In this document: piece after piece, positions 8,823 to 19,583 of the stretch
Layout: the number at the start of each line of letters is the position of its first letter
Numbering within the stretch: position 1 is the stretch's first letter
Source: an uncultured Eubacteriales bacterium
GTDB lineage: Bacteria > Bacillota > Clostridia > TANB77 > CAG-508
NCBI GenBank assembly: GCA_902787685.1
Contig: CADAHH010000003.1
Coordinates: 49,472 to 113,471, forward strand
DNA length: 64,000 nucleotides
Reading direction: 5' to 3'
Notes under the pieces: model-generated
What the model was told of the DNA's origin: nothing
The model's database searches: none
Seen by the model: only the letters and a program-made list of their open reading frames with translations
Program-made: the position numbers and the translations under genes

Positions 8823-9941
8823 ATGAAATTTGTCTGTTATAAAGATAAAATAATGAAAGCTCTTAATTCAGTTGTAAAAGGAGTAGCTTCTAAAACAACA
8901 ATGCCAATACTTGAAGGAATTTTAATTCAAACTAATGATAATGAAATAAAACTTACAACATATGATTTAGAATTAGGAATTGAATATAAAATGGAATGTG
9001 ATGTTCAAGAACAAGGTAGTATTGTTGTAAATGCAACAATGTTTACAGAAATAATTAGAAAGTTACCTGATTCTGAAATTAATATAAGTTTAAATGAAAA
9101 TAATTTATTAACAATTGATTGTGAAGGAGCTTTATATAAATTAGCTACAATGAATCCAGATGAATTTCCTGAATTACCAAAAATAGAAGTAGAAAATTCA
9201 GTTACTTTAGAGCAATCAGCATTAAAAAACATGATAAGAAAAACTATATTTGCAGTAAGCCAAGAAGAAACAAGACCAATTTTTACAGGATGTCTTTTCG
9301 AAATTAATAATAATAAATTAAATATTGTTGCAATTGATGGATTTAGATTAGCTTTAAGAACAATAAATATACCAGTTCCAGTAAATGACTTTAAAGCAGT
9401 TATTCCTGCTAAGACTTTAAATGAAGTAAATAAGATTTTGACAGATTCTTTTGATAACATAAAAATTGGAGTTTCAAAAAATCAAGCAGTTTTTGAAATG
9501 GAAAATTGTAAAGTTGTAACAAGAATTTTAGATGGAGAATTTTTAAATTATTCTACAGTAATTCCAACAACATGGCAAACAAGAATTAGAGTAGAAAGAG
9601 AAAGTTTATTAAATAGTTTTGAAAGAATAAGTTTAATTGCATCATCAAGCATTGAAAAAGAAAAAAAATATCCTGTAAAAGTTACAGTTGATATTGGAAA
9701 ATTAACAATTTCTTGTACAAACCAAACAGGAGATGCAAAAGAAGAAGTATTTATTTCTACAGAAGGTCAAAATTTAGAAGTTGGATTTAATCCAAGATAT
9801 TTTTTAGATAGTTTAAAAGCAATTGATGAAAATGAAGTATATATAGAATTTGGTAGCAATGTTTCTCCTTGTTTAATTAAATCAATTGAAAATAATGATT
9901 ATGTGTATATGATTTTGCCAATAAGACTTAAAGGAGAGTAG
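8823..9941 (+). CDS. dnaN: DnaN, DNA polymerase III sliding clamp (beta)
   Basis: Ring-shaped processivity clamp. From the ATG at 8823 (behind AAAGGATG) it has 372 residues and begins MKFVCYKDKIMKALNSV. The three-fold clamp repeats are recognisable, for example ATTMPILEGILI near the start, VSQEETRPIFTGCLFEI in the middle, and the C-terminal SLKAIDENEVYIEFGSNVSPCLI ... YMILPIRL, where the client-binding pocket residues of the family lie. The order dnaA-dnaN-recF-gyrB is conserved. A strong hairpin terminator follows at 10149. Confidence 0.97.
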   Translation: MKFVCYKDKIMKALNSVVKGVASKTTMPILEGILIQTNDNEIKLTTYDLELGIEYKMECDVQEQGSIVVNATMFTEIIRKLPDSEINISLNENNLLTIDCEGALYKLATMNPDEFPELPKIEVENSVTLEQSALKNMIRKTIFAVSQEETRPIFTGCLFEINNNKLNIVAIDGFRLALRTINIPVPVNDFKAVIPAKTLNEVNKILTDSFDNIKIGVSKNQAVFEMENCKVVTRILDGEFLNYSTVIPTTWQTRIRVERESLLNSFERISLIASSSIEKEKKYPVKVTVDIGKLTISCTNQTGDAKEEVFISTEGQNLEVGFNPRYFLDSLKAIDENEVYIEFGSNVSPCLIKSIENNDYVYMILPIRLKGE

Positions 9942-9951
9942 GGTTAAAAAA

Positions 9952-10105
9952 TAATTACAATTTTGACTGTGTTAAAAGCTTACTTAAAAATGCTCAGCAC
10001 AAGGCATACTGAGGCTGTAACTCACTAATGTTCGAACAGCCTCAGCAACGTACACAAAGTACGCTCCGCTTTTTGCGTAAGCTTTTGCCTTGTCAAAATT
10101 TAATT
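9952..10105. repeat. Palindromic element downstream of dnaN
   Basis: Nested inverted repeat of about 154 bp. The left arm holds CAATTTTGAC and AAAAGCTTAC, mirrored by GTAAGCTTTT and GTCAAAATT at about 10076-10100. The inner arms are CTGAGGCTGT / ACAGCCTCAG. It is non-coding and belongs, by architecture but not sequence identity, to the palindromic elements at 3518, 10254, 13735, 14321, 20938 and 48902. Confidence 0.7.
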
Positions 10106-10148
10106 CTTTTTCTACCTTTTCCAAAAAGTTATTAAAATGATATAATAA

Positions 10149-10186
10149 ATCCACAGTTTGTTAAAATACTGTGGATTATTTTTTTT
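10149..10186 (+). terminator. Terminator after dnaN
   Basis: Hairpin ATCCACAGT / ACTGTGGAT (10149-10157 with 10168-10176) followed by a T-rich run, a standard intrinsic terminator. Confidence 0.8.
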
Positions 10187-10253
10187 GATTTAAAAAAAAT
10201 GAAGCATGAAAATTAAAAATAAGAGATTTTTATAATTATAAAGTATTAAGAAT

Positions 10254-10414
10254 AGAGTAAATATAATATTTTGAAATCCCGCGTAAGCCGAACAACCGGA
10301 GCGAAGCGCAGGACGACTGGAGAAATCGACATCGTAGCTGAATTTTTCGTAAGAAAAATTACAGTTACATAAAGATTTCGACACCAAGGGATTGAAAAAT
10401 AATATATTTACTCT
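10254..10414. repeat. 161-bp palindromic MITE-like element, copy A
   Basis: Ends are near-perfect inverted repeats starting AGAGTAAATATA and enclosing AATCCC / GGGATT. The interior is markedly more GC-rich than its surroundings (GAACAACCGGAGCGAAGCGC). A second copy of the same length lies at 14321-14481 in the opposite orientation, with roughly 90 percent identity by eye. No transposase is present, so if mobile it would depend on one elsewhere. Confidence 0.85.
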
Positions 10415-10440
10415 ATAAATAATAAATAAAAAATAATTGA

Positions 10441-10468
10441 TTGACAAATAAAAAAAAATATATATAAT
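10441..10468 (+). promoter_or_regulatory. Probable recF promoter
   Basis: TTGACA at 10441-10446 and TATAAT at 10463-10468 with 16-bp spacing, 45 bases before the recF start. It lies just outside the right end of palindromic copy A. Confidence 0.65.
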
Positions 10469-10512
10469 AAATATGCAAAAAAAGTAAAAATTATAAACAA
10501 TTGGAGAACAAT

Positions 10513-11577
10513 ATGTGGATAAAAAAATTAAAATTAAACAATTTTAGAAATTATCAATTTCAAGAAATTGATTTTTGTAAAAATATAAATATTATTTATG
10601 GTGAAAATGCACAAGGTAAAACAAATATTATAGAATCAATTTTTTTATCTAGTGTTGGAAAATCTTTTAGAACAAATAAAGAAAAAGAATTAATAAAATT
10701 TAATGAAAATTTTTGTAATGTAGAAATAGATTATGAAAAATCAGATAGAGATGGAAATATAAAAATAGATATTTCAAATAAAAAAAATATTTTTATAAAT
10801 AAAATAAAAATAAAAAAATTAAGTGAATTATTAGGAAATATCCATACAGTGATTTTTACTCCAGATGATATAAATATATTAAAAGGTGGACCAGAAAATA
10901 GAAGAAAATTTTTAAATATTATGATAAGTCAGTTAAGACCTAAATATATGCACATTTTGAGTTTATATAGTAAAACTTTAGAAGAACGAAATAATTATTT
11001 AAAAAAAATAAAACAAGAAAATGCAAGTGAAGAATTATTAGAAATTTGGGATGAACAATTAATTTCTTATGGTAAAATAATTTCAGAATATAGAAAAGAA
11101 TTTATTGATAGAATAAAAAATAAAATAAAAATAATTCATAAAAATATAACAGGAGAAAAAGAAGAATTAAAAATAAAATACTTAACAGATTGTTTAGATG
11201 AAATTAATTATAGAGATTTATTAAAACAAAGAAGAAAATTAGATATTATAAAAGGCTATACAACTAGAGGAATTCATAGAGATGATTTTCAAATTTTTAT
11301 AAATGATATTTTAGTAAATGTTTACGGATCGCAAGGTCAGCATAGAACTGCAATTTTATCTTTAAAAATTTCTGAACTTCAAGTTGTAAATGATGAAATA
11401 GGCGAAAATCCAATTTTATTATTAGATGATTTTATGTCAGAATTAGATGAAAATAGAAGAAGTAATTTTATAGAAAATATCAAAGATACACAAGTTATAA
11501 TAACTTGTACAGATAAATTTGAGATAAATAATGAAAATGTGAAATATTTTAATATTAAAGATGGGAAAATTGAATAA
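10513..11577 (+). CDS. recF: RecF, recombination mediator ATPase
   Basis: SMC-like ATPase that loads RecA at gaps. The ATG at 10513 is preferred because TTGGAG precedes it at a proper distance and it gives the canonical MWIKKLKLNNFRNYQ; this yields 354 residues. Walker A is GENAQGKTN (about 30-38). The ABC-type signature region contains GSQGQHRTAILSLKISE, and Walker B is ILLLDDFMSELDENRR. It sits between dnaN and gyrB as usual. The small RemB/YaaB gene often found between recF and gyrB is absent; a palindrome occupies that spacer instead. Confidence 0.96.
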   Translation: MWIKKLKLNNFRNYQFQEIDFCKNINIIYGENAQGKTNIIESIFLSSVGKSFRTNKEKELIKFNENFCNVEIDYEKSDRDGNIKIDISNKKNIFINKIKIKKLSELLGNIHTVIFTPDDINILKGGPENRRKFLNIMISQLRPKYMHILSLYSKTLEERNNYLKKIKQENASEELLEIWDEQLISYGKIISEYRKEFIDRIKNKIKIIHKNITGEKEELKIKYLTDCLDEINYRDLLKQRRKLDIIKGYTTRGIHRDDFQIFINDILVNVYGSQGQHRTAILSLKISELQVVNDEIGENPILLLDDFMSELDENRRSNFIENIKDTQVIITCTDKFEINNENVKYFNIKDGKIE

Positions 11578-11672
11578 AAATTTTTAAATTTTATTTGACA
11601 AATTTTAAAATAACAATTATTATATATAAAGATTTAATACAATTAAAAATCTAAATTGATTGTTATAGAGTA

Positions 11673-11745
11673 GCAACAGCGACATTGTATATATTTTTTC
11701 GAGCTTTAGTCAAGAAAAAATCATATACAATGAAAGCAAAGTTGC
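11673..11745. repeat. Palindrome in the gyrB leader
   Basis: Arms GCAAC..ACATTGTATATATTTTTTC and GAAAAAATCATATACAATG..GTTGC form a hairpin of about 73 nt ending 57 bases before gyrB. It could be a cis-regulatory leader of gyrB or another short palindromic repeat; the sequence alone does not decide. Confidence 0.6.
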
Positions 11746-11802
11746 GGATATAAAAAGAAATAAATAGAGAATTTTTATCTTATGAAGGGATGGACAAATT
11801 GA

Positions 11803-13731
<1,929 letters not shown>

Positions 13732-13734
13732 ATA

Positions 13735-13850
13735 AAAAACAAAAATCCGCGTCAGCATTTCGTTTTTTTAAATCCGTATGGTGGGTATCCCTAAAGGGGG
13801 TACCATAGGATTTTAAAAAATGATGTGCGGTTAAACAGGATTTTTGTTTT
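13735..13850. repeat. Palindromic element directly after gyrB
   Basis: Outer arms AAAACAAAAATCC / GGATTTTTGTTTT, inner arms TTTTTTTAAATCC..TGGTGGGTATCCCT and its imperfect complement. About 116 bp, four bases beyond the gyrB stop, so it may also stop transcription. It shares the nested design of the other palindromes here but no obvious sequence identity with them. Confidence 0.7.
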
Positions 13851-13859
13851 CTCATATTT

Positions 13860-13898
13860 AAGAAAAAACGCATAAAAATTGTATGCGTTTTTCTTGAG
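13860..13898. terminator. Bidirectional terminator-like hairpin
   Basis: AAGAAAAAACGCATA / TATGCGTTTTTCTT with a short loop; A-rich on one side and T-rich on the other. Likely the gyrB transcript end. Confidence 0.75.
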
Positions 13899-14320
13899 TA
13901 AAGCTAATAATAATCTCTACTCAAACTCATAAATCTAATTTTTTAACCTAATATACGATTCTGTATAAATAAGCTATCAACCAAATTTATAAATCAGTTG
14001 CTCGACTATGAATACACTATTAATAACCTTATTCAACCATATTAGGACTACTAAAGACCATATCTAATATAAAAATAATCTTATCTCGAATATACCATAT
14101 ATATTGTAACCTCTATAATAAAAGCTTCCCTACACATAATACATTCTTATCGCCGACATATAATAATCTCGAGAACCATTATATATCTTTGCCCGAAAAA
14201 TAATAAACCAAATTTATTTGATCTAATAATTCTCTTGGAACAACTATTATTAACCTTACTAATTTTATTATTAACAAAAATATTTTTTTTATACAAAAAT
14301 TTTATTTATTTTAGTATTAA
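13899..14320. other. Gene-free spacer after gyrB
   Basis: About 420 bases without a supported reading frame on either strand. Stops are frequent in all six frames and I see no tRNA or repeat. The composition (many TAATA and CTAATAT strings) differs mildly from neighbouring coding DNA; it could be an eroded gene. Confidence 0.4.
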
Positions 14321-14481
14321 AGAGTAAATATATTATTATTCAATCCCTTGGTGTCGAAATCTTTATGTACCTGTAATTTTTCTTACGAAAAATTCAGCTA
14401 CAATGTCGATTTCTCCAGTCGCCCTACGCTTCGCTTCGGTTGTTCGCCTTACGCGGGATTTCATAATAATATATTTACTCT
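14321..14481. repeat. 161-bp palindromic MITE-like element, copy B (inverted relative to copy A)
   Basis: Same ends (AGAGTAAATATA) and same length as 10254-10414 but in the reverse orientation: here it reads AATCCCTTGGTGTCGAAATC first, the complement of the right end of copy A. It ends 88 bases before the T4SS gene at 14570. Confidence 0.85.
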
Positions 14482-14569
14482 TTTTTGAAAATAAAAGTCG
14501 AATTATGTCGAACGATTTTTCTTGACATTTGGCGACTTTGGACTTATAATTTTTTTAGAAGGAGGATAA

Positions 14570-15124
14570 ATGGAACAACAAGAAATTACAACACAAGAAT
14601 GGATTCCGTTAGATAAAATATTTAATAATGGAATTATTAAACTAAAAAATAAAAATTATATTAAAATAATTAAAGTCAATCCTATTAATTTTTCATTAAA
14701 ATCTAATTTAGAAAAAGAAGCTATTTTAAATTCTTATAAAATTTTTTTAAAAACCTGTAATTTTGATATTCAAATTATAATTCAAAGTTGTAAACAAGAT
14801 TTAAATAAAAATATTGAAAATATAAAAAATAATTTAAAAAAAGAAAATAAAAAATTTTTAAATGAATTATCAGAAAATTATTTTGATTTTATTCTAAAAT
14901 TTAATTCAATAAAAAATTCATCTTGCAAAAATTTTTATATAATAATTTCAAATAAAAACCAAGAAAATTTAGAAGAAAATATTTTTCAAGAATTAAATGA
15001 AAAATATTTTAAAATAAAGGAATGCTTATTTAGATGCGGAAATACAGTTAAAGAGTTAAATTCAAAAGAGCAAGTGAAAGAGGTTTTCAATAGTTTTTTT
15101 AATACGAGATTATATTTGATGTGA
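14570..15124 (+). CDS. VirB4-associated N-terminal-type conjugation protein
   Basis: A 184-residue protein beginning EWIPLDKIFNNGIIKLKNKNYIKIIKV, without membrane segments or signal peptide. It resembles the amino-terminal domain of VirB4/TraC-type ATPases (COG3451), here a separate polypeptide immediately before the ATPase gene; the gap is 3 bases. The start ATG lies 7 bases after AAGGAGGA. I infer a structural role beside VirB4 in the inner-membrane ATPase of a T4SS. The family match is from pattern memory; a profile search against VirB4 N-terminal models would settle it. The gene is extremely AT-rich, even for this genome. Confidence 0.6.
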   Translation: MEQQEITTQEWIPLDKIFNNGIIKLKNKNYIKIIKVNPINFSLKSNLEKEAILNSYKIFLKTCNFDIQIIIQSCKQDLNKNIENIKNNLKKENKKFLNELSENYFDFILKFNSIKNSSCKNFYIIISNKNQENLEENIFQELNEKYFKIKECLFRCGNTVKELNSKEQVKEVFNSFFNTRLYLM

Positions 15125-15127
15125 GAG

Positions 15128-16981
15128 GTGAGAAAAATTAATACTGTACTTAATAAAATAAAAAAATTAATTAATTATAAAAAAATTAAAAATAATAAAA
15201 TTCAAGATAATTTGGATTTTTATATAGGAACAAGAAATTTACAAGATGAAATTGCCCCAAGTTATATTAATATTAATAATCCAAAATATATAGAAATAGA
15301 TAATATGTATTATTCAGGATTAATTATTGTTAATTATTATAGAGAACAAAATGATTTATTATTAAAAAATATATTAGAAACTAATATAAATATGAATATA
15401 TCAATTTTTTATGAAAAACAAGATCAGTATAAAACTATAAAAGATTTAACATATCATATAGGAAATGTAGGAGTCGATATAAAAGATAATAATCAAAATA
15501 GAGAAGATATTGATATTGCAATATTTACTTATAATGATGCTAAGTATATAAGAAAAGAAATGCAAGTAAATAATGAGGATTTATATTTTTTATATATTTA
15601 TATTAATATATTTTCAGATAATTTAAAAGATTTAGAATATAATATTAATAATATTGAGGGAATGTTGCAAAGCAAAGGAATGCAAACAAGAAGAGCTTCG
15701 TTTAGGGAAGAACAATTATTTAAAAGTTGTTTACCTATTTTTGAAAATAATGAAGATATAAAAAATTCTGCAAGAAGAAATATATTAACATCAGGAATTA
15801 TTTCAACATATCCATTTATTTCATCAAATATTTTTGATGAAAATGGAATTCTTGTTGGAAAAAATATTTATGATAATTCTCTTATATTTGTGGATAGATA
15901 TAATACAGAAAAATATAAAAATGCCAATATGTGTATATTTGGGACATCTGGAGCAGGAAAATCTTTTTATACAAAATTATTAATTTTAAGATATAGGTTA
16001 TTAGGGATAGAACAATATGTAATAGATCCAGAAAGAGAATATATTAGTTTAACTAAAGCTTTGGAAGGAACAGTAATAAAAATAGGACCATCTTCAAGTG
16101 AATTTATCAATGTTTTAGATATTAGGGAAGAATCTCTTGAAGAAGGAGAAAAAGGATATTTAGCAACAAAAATATCAAAATTAATTGGATTTTTTAATTT
16201 AATTTTTGGAAATTTAAATGAAGAAGAAAAAGCAATTTTAGAAGAAAAATTAATTGAATTATATAACTTAAAAAATATTAATTTTGATGATAATAGTTTA
16301 TTTGTTTATGATAAAGAAAATATTATTTCAAAAAAATTTAAGTCAAGCAAAGATATGCCAATTTTAGAGGATTTGTATAACATTTTAAATAAAGATGAAA
16401 AAACTAAAAAATTGGCAATAAAATTAATTCCTTTTATAAAAGGGTCATTAAATTTTTTTAATAATTATACAAATGTAGAATTAAATAATAAATTAATAAT
16501 TGCAGATGTATATGAATTAGGTGAAGATAATTTGAAATTTGGACTCTTTGTTTTTGTAGAATTATTTTGGGACAAGATTAAAATAAATAGAAAAAACAAA
16601 AAAGCTATTTATTTAGACGAGATATGGAGATTAATTGGAGTTACTTCAAATAAAGATGTAGCAGGATTTATTTATAAAATATTTAAAACAATTAGAAAAT
16701 ATGGAGGAAGCGCTGTAGCTATTACTCAAGATATTTCAGATTTGTTTAGTTTAGAAAATGGTATTTACGGAAAAAGTATTTTAAATAATTCAAGTATTAA
16801 ATCATTTTTTTCATTAGAAGAAGAAAATATAAAAATTTTATCAGAAAATATTAATTTGTCAGAAAAAGAAAAAATAGAAATTAAATCTTTAAAAAGAGGT
16901 GAAAGCTTAATGTTTATTGGTGACGAACATATATTAGTTAATGTTGAAGCATCTGATTATGAAAAGAAATTAATATTATAA
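15128..16981 (+). CDS. virB4: VirB4/TraC-family T4SS ATPase
   Basis: A 617-residue secretion ATPase with GTG start at 15128. The N-terminal half includes ENNEDIKNSARRNILTSGIISTYPFISSN, a common VirB4 block. Walker A is GTSGAGKSF (about 272-280) and is followed by QYVIDPEREYISLTKAL, the family signature after the P-loop. Walker B is KAIYLDEIWRLIG (about 490-502), with the sensor-like AVAITQDISDL. VirB4 energises assembly or transfer in type IV secretion. Its usual neighbours PrgI, VirB6, VirB2 and VirD4 are not here but at 40-43.4 kb. No relaxase, integrase or other mobility gene is in either block. Confidence 0.88.
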   Translation: MRKINTVLNKIKKLINYKKIKNNKIQDNLDFYIGTRNLQDEIAPSYININNPKYIEIDNMYYSGLIIVNYYREQNDLLLKNILETNINMNISIFYEKQDQYKTIKDLTYHIGNVGVDIKDNNQNREDIDIAIFTYNDAKYIRKEMQVNNEDLYFLYIYINIFSDNLKDLEYNINNIEGMLQSKGMQTRRASFREEQLFKSCLPIFENNEDIKNSARRNILTSGIISTYPFISSNIFDENGILVGKNIYDNSLIFVDRYNTEKYKNANMCIFGTSGAGKSFYTKLLILRYRLLGIEQYVIDPEREYISLTKALEGTVIKIGPSSSEFINVLDIREESLEEGEKGYLATKISKLIGFFNLIFGNLNEEEKAILEEKLIELYNLKNINFDDNSLFVYDKENIISKKFKSSKDMPILEDLYNILNKDEKTKKLAIKLIPFIKGSLNFFNNYTNVELNNKLIIADVYELGEDNLKFGLFVFVELFWDKIKINRKNKKAIYLDEIWRLIGVTSNKDVAGFIYKIFKTIRKYGGSAVAITQDISDLFSLENGIYGKSILNNSSIKSFFSLEEENIKILSENINLSEKEKIEIKSLKRGESLMFIGDEHILVNVEASDYEKKLIL

Positions 16982-16997
16982 AAAGGAGGAATGTAAT

Positions 16998-17939
16998 ATA
17001 GTAGAAATACTAACAGCAATTGGTGATCAAAATTTAAATAACACATTAAGATATGAAAGTGAATTTGAAGTAGTAGAAAATGATATTTTATATAGAGAAG
17101 GGATTTTAGAATATTTAGAAAAAAATAATAAAATTGATTTAATAATTATTTATGAAAAAATATCGGGTGAAATAGATTTAATTAATTTAATTAAAAATAT
17201 AAAAATAATTAATAATGAAATAATTATATTTTTTATTTTAGAAAATAAAAATGACGAATTAGAAAAAATATTAAAATTGGAAAATATAAATGATATTTTT
17301 TATATTAATGAAATAAATATTAATTATTTAATTAATAAAATAAAAAATATAAAAATTAATAATCAAAACAAATTAAATGAAGAAATAATTAAATTAAAAA
17401 AAATAATTAATGAAAAAGATCAAGAAATATTAAAATATAAAAATAATAATTTTTTGGAAAATGATATAAAAAATATTAATAATAAGAATATTGCATTTAT
17501 AGGTGAAGAATTTTCTGGTAAGACTTTAATTATAAATAATTTGAAAAATATAATTGAAAATAAAGAATTATTTAATTTTAAAGAAATTAATATTAATAAT
17601 TATTTAGAAATAGAAAAATGTAATTATTTAAATATAAAATTAATTTTTATTATTGAAACACAAACAGAAAAAATGATAAGAAATAAAAAAATAATTAATA
17701 AATTAATTTATGAAAATAAAATTAATTCAAATAATATTTATATTATTTTTAATAAAATAAATAAATATTCTCCAAATATAAATATTTCTAAAAATTTATT
17801 TAAAGAATTTAATATAATTGGAAAAATTAATTTTGATAATTATTGTGATTTTATAAATAATGAAAAAAATGGTTTTGTTAAGGAAAATAAAAAGTTAAAA
17901 ACTATATATAATAAAATTTTTAATAAAATATTTAAATAG
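16998..17939 (+). CDS. P-loop protein with receiver-like N-terminus (CpaE/MinD-like), apparent ATA start
   Basis: The open frame runs well upstream of the first TTG (17277). Homology-like sequence ILTAIGDQNLNNTLRYESEFEVVENDILYREGILEYL begins at once after ATA at 16998-17000. ATA sits 8 bases behind a perfect AAAGGAGG (16982-16989), and no ATG, GTG or TTG is in frame between. From ATA the protein has 313 residues: a receiver-like domain (about 1-100), a Lys/Asn-rich coiled linker, and a P-loop GEEFSGKT (about 174-181) followed by a small NTPase-like region. It follows VirB4 by 16 bases and is probably co-transcribed. It is very rich in Ile, Asn and Lys. Function is not established; CpaE-like ATPases elsewhere act in pilus or secretion localisation. 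Confidence 0.7.
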   Translation: MVEILTAIGDQNLNNTLRYESEFEVVENDILYREGILEYLEKNNKIDLIIIYEKISGEIDLINLIKNIKIINNEIIIFFILENKNDELEKILKLENINDIFYINEININYLINKIKNIKINNQNKLNEEIIKLKKIINEKDQEILKYKNNNFLENDIKNINNKNIAFIGEEFSGKTLIINNLKNIIENKELFNFKEININNYLEIEKCNYLNIKLIFIIETQTEKMIRNKKIINKLIYENKINSNNIYIIFNKINKYSPNINISKNLFKEFNIIGKINFDNYCDFINNEKNGFVKENKKLKTIYNKIFNKIFK

Positions 17940-18019
17940 AAGTGAGAGGAAGAGGTGGGATGAATTATGTAATGAATAGTGAATATCGAATAATAAATAA
18001 TTAATAATTAAAGGAAAGG

Positions 18020-18736
18020 ATGAAAAATAAAATGGAATTAACAAATAGTATTAATTTAAATTTAGAAAAAAATAATAGAAGAGAGAATTTTTTAAATTCA
18101 ACATTGTGGAAGACAATTAATAATGGAATAGATATTGGATTAAGATATTTATTACCAGATTTAGTAGAAGATGAAATAATTGAATTAAAAAATAACTTAA
18201 TAAATTTAGGTTTAAAAGATGGGATAAAAAAGTCTGTAGACAATGTTGTTGAAACAGGAAAACAAGCTATAGGTATATTATCAGGAAATTTTGAAGATAT
18301 AGGACAAGTTCAGAGAGTTATAAAAAATGGTGGAATTATAGATAAAATATCAGATGTTTTTGATACTATAATTGAAAAGGGTGAAAATTCTGGTAAAATA
18401 AATTCATCTTTTAGTTATATATTAAAAAATGGAAAAAGCTCTATTTTAAATAGTGTTGAAAGAAATATTGAAGCTACTTTAAACAACCAAGTTTCAAAAG
18501 TTAATTTAGTTGATAAATATATAAATAATTGGAAAGAGTTCTATAATAATAAAGACTTTAATGGAATGGAGAAAGAATACAAAAAAATTGAAAGTAGTTT
18601 AAAAGAATTAGTTCCTTTAGAAAACACATTAAAAAATGCAAGGCAGGTTGAAGTAATTCATCAACTGATTAGAAATAATGGTCAAAATTTTGATATAAGT
18701 GAAGAAGAAATTGAGTTGAATAAAAAATTGAATTAA
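18020..18736 (+). CDS. Conserved-looking hypothetical protein of the T4SS locus
   Basis: A 238-residue protein that I cannot assign to a family. It has no signal peptide and no clear membrane helix. The middle contains alternating hydrophobic segments (DIGLRYLLPDLVEDEIIELKN; KQAIGILSGNFEDIGQVQRVI), the C-terminus is charged and helical, and it ends EEEIELNKKLN. It starts at ATG 18020 or 18032 downstream of AAAGGAAAGG. Spacing to the P-loop gene is 80 bases, which include a purine-rich AGTGAGAGGAAGAGGTGGG string. It may be the last gene of the VirB4 block. The toxin promoter at 18739 begins right after its stop. Confidence 0.6.
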   Translation: MKNKMELTNSINLNLEKNNRRENFLNSTLWKTINNGIDIGLRYLLPDLVEDEIIELKNNLINLGLKDGIKKSVDNVVETGKQAIGILSGNFEDIGQVQRVIKNGGIIDKISDVFDTIIEKGENSGKINSSFSYILKNGKSSILNSVERNIEATLNNQVSKVNLVDKYINNWKEFYNNKDFNGMEKEYKKIESSLKELVPLENTLKNARQVEVIHQLIRNNGQNFDISEEEIELNKKLN

Positions 18737-18738
18737 AA

Positions 18739-18767
18739 TTGACAAAATATAACTTTTAAGATATAAT
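18739..18767 (+). promoter_or_regulatory. Promoter of the HigBA-type module
   Basis: TTGACA 18739-18744 and TATAAT 18762-18767 with the ideal 17-bp spacing, 16 bases before the GTG start of the toxin gene. It is consensus-like and therefore probably strong and repressed by the antitoxin. Confidence 0.8.
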
Positions 18768-18783
18768 GTATAAAGGAGTAGAA

Positions 18784-19140
18784 GTGGTATATAATATTGA
18801 ATTTTACGAAGATAAAAGAGGAAATTCTGAAATAATAAATTATTTAAAGGAATTAAGATATAAAAATAATAAAGATGCAAGAATTAAACTTATAAAAATC
18901 ACATCATATATTAATCAATTATCTGAAAAGGGATTAAATTTAGGTCAACCATATATAAAGCATATACAAGACGATATTTGGGAATTACGTCCTTTAAGAG
19001 ATCGAATATTATTTGCAAATTTTTATAATAATAATATAATATTGTTAAGTATATTTGTAAAAAAAACAGATAAAACACCCAAAAAAGAGATAGAGAAGGC
19101 AAAAAGGTTGTTGATAGATTATTTAAAAAGGAGAGAGTAA
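18784..19140 (+). CDS. higB: HigB/RelE-superfamily toxin (Gp49-like)
   Basis: A 118-residue protein starting at GTG 18784. This start is preferred over ATG 18766, which overlaps the -10 box; AAAGGAG lies 5 bases before the GTG. The sequence VYNIEFYEDKRGNSEIINYLKEL ... DDIWELRPLRDRILFANFYNNNIILLSIFVKKTDKTPKKEIEKAK is typical of the phage Gp49-like HigB mRNA interferases, which cleave ribosome-bound mRNA. ELRP.RDRILF and the K-T-x-K-TP motif are family hallmarks. It is followed by the antitoxin after 3 bases. Confidence 0.88.
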   Translation: MVYNIEFYEDKRGNSEIINYLKELRYKNNKDARIKLIKITSYINQLSEKGLNLGQPYIKHIQDDIWELRPLRDRILFANFYNNNIILLSIFVKKTDKTPKKEIEKAKRLLIDYLKRRE

Positions 19141-19143
19141 AAG

Positions 19144-19491
19144 ATGAGTAAAACAAAATTTAGAACATGGGAGGAAATAAAAAAAGAATTAAATTTCTCT
19201 CCAGAAGAAGAAGAACAAATTAGATTTGAAGAAGAATTAATAAAAACAACAATAGAAATTAGACAAAAAAAGAACTTAACACAACAAGAATTAAGTAAAA
19301 AAAGTGGAATAAAACAACCTGCAATTGCAAATCTTGAAAATATGAATAAAATACCACAAACAACAACTTTAATCAAGCTACTCTATCCTATGGGATATAC
19401 ATTGAAGGTCGTTCCAATTGATAATAACAAGAAAAATAAGTATAGATATGATGAAAAAGTAGAAGATAGTATAACACTAAGAGAAGAGTAA
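19144..19491 (+). CDS. higA: HigA-type antitoxin, XRE helix-turn-helix
   Basis: A 115-residue partner of the upstream toxin. The HTH of the Cro/CI type is clear: RQKKNLTQQELSKKSGIKQPAIANLENMNKIPQTTTLIKLLYPMGYTLKV. It probably neutralises the toxin and represses the promoter at 18739. The order toxin then antitoxin is typical for higBA. The N-terminal region TWEEIKKELNFSPEEEEQIRFEEEL likely contacts the toxin. Confidence 0.88.
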   Translation: MSKTKFRTWEEIKKELNFSPEEEEQIRFEEELIKTTIEIRQKKNLTQQELSKKSGIKQPAIANLENMNKIPQTTTLIKLLYPMGYTLKVVPIDNNKKNKYRYDEKVEDSITLREE

Positions 19492-19583
19492 ATTAGCAAT
19501 AAAATATTGAAAAATTTTAATTTATGATATAGTATAAAAATAGTATAGAAATTGTTGATGATAAAGAAAAAGAAGAGGTAAAT

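Noticed and set aside
10190-10447. Open frame of 85 codons on the minus strand before recF
   Set aside because: Covers palindromic copy A, whose second copy at 14321 shows the sequence is a repeat, not a gene.
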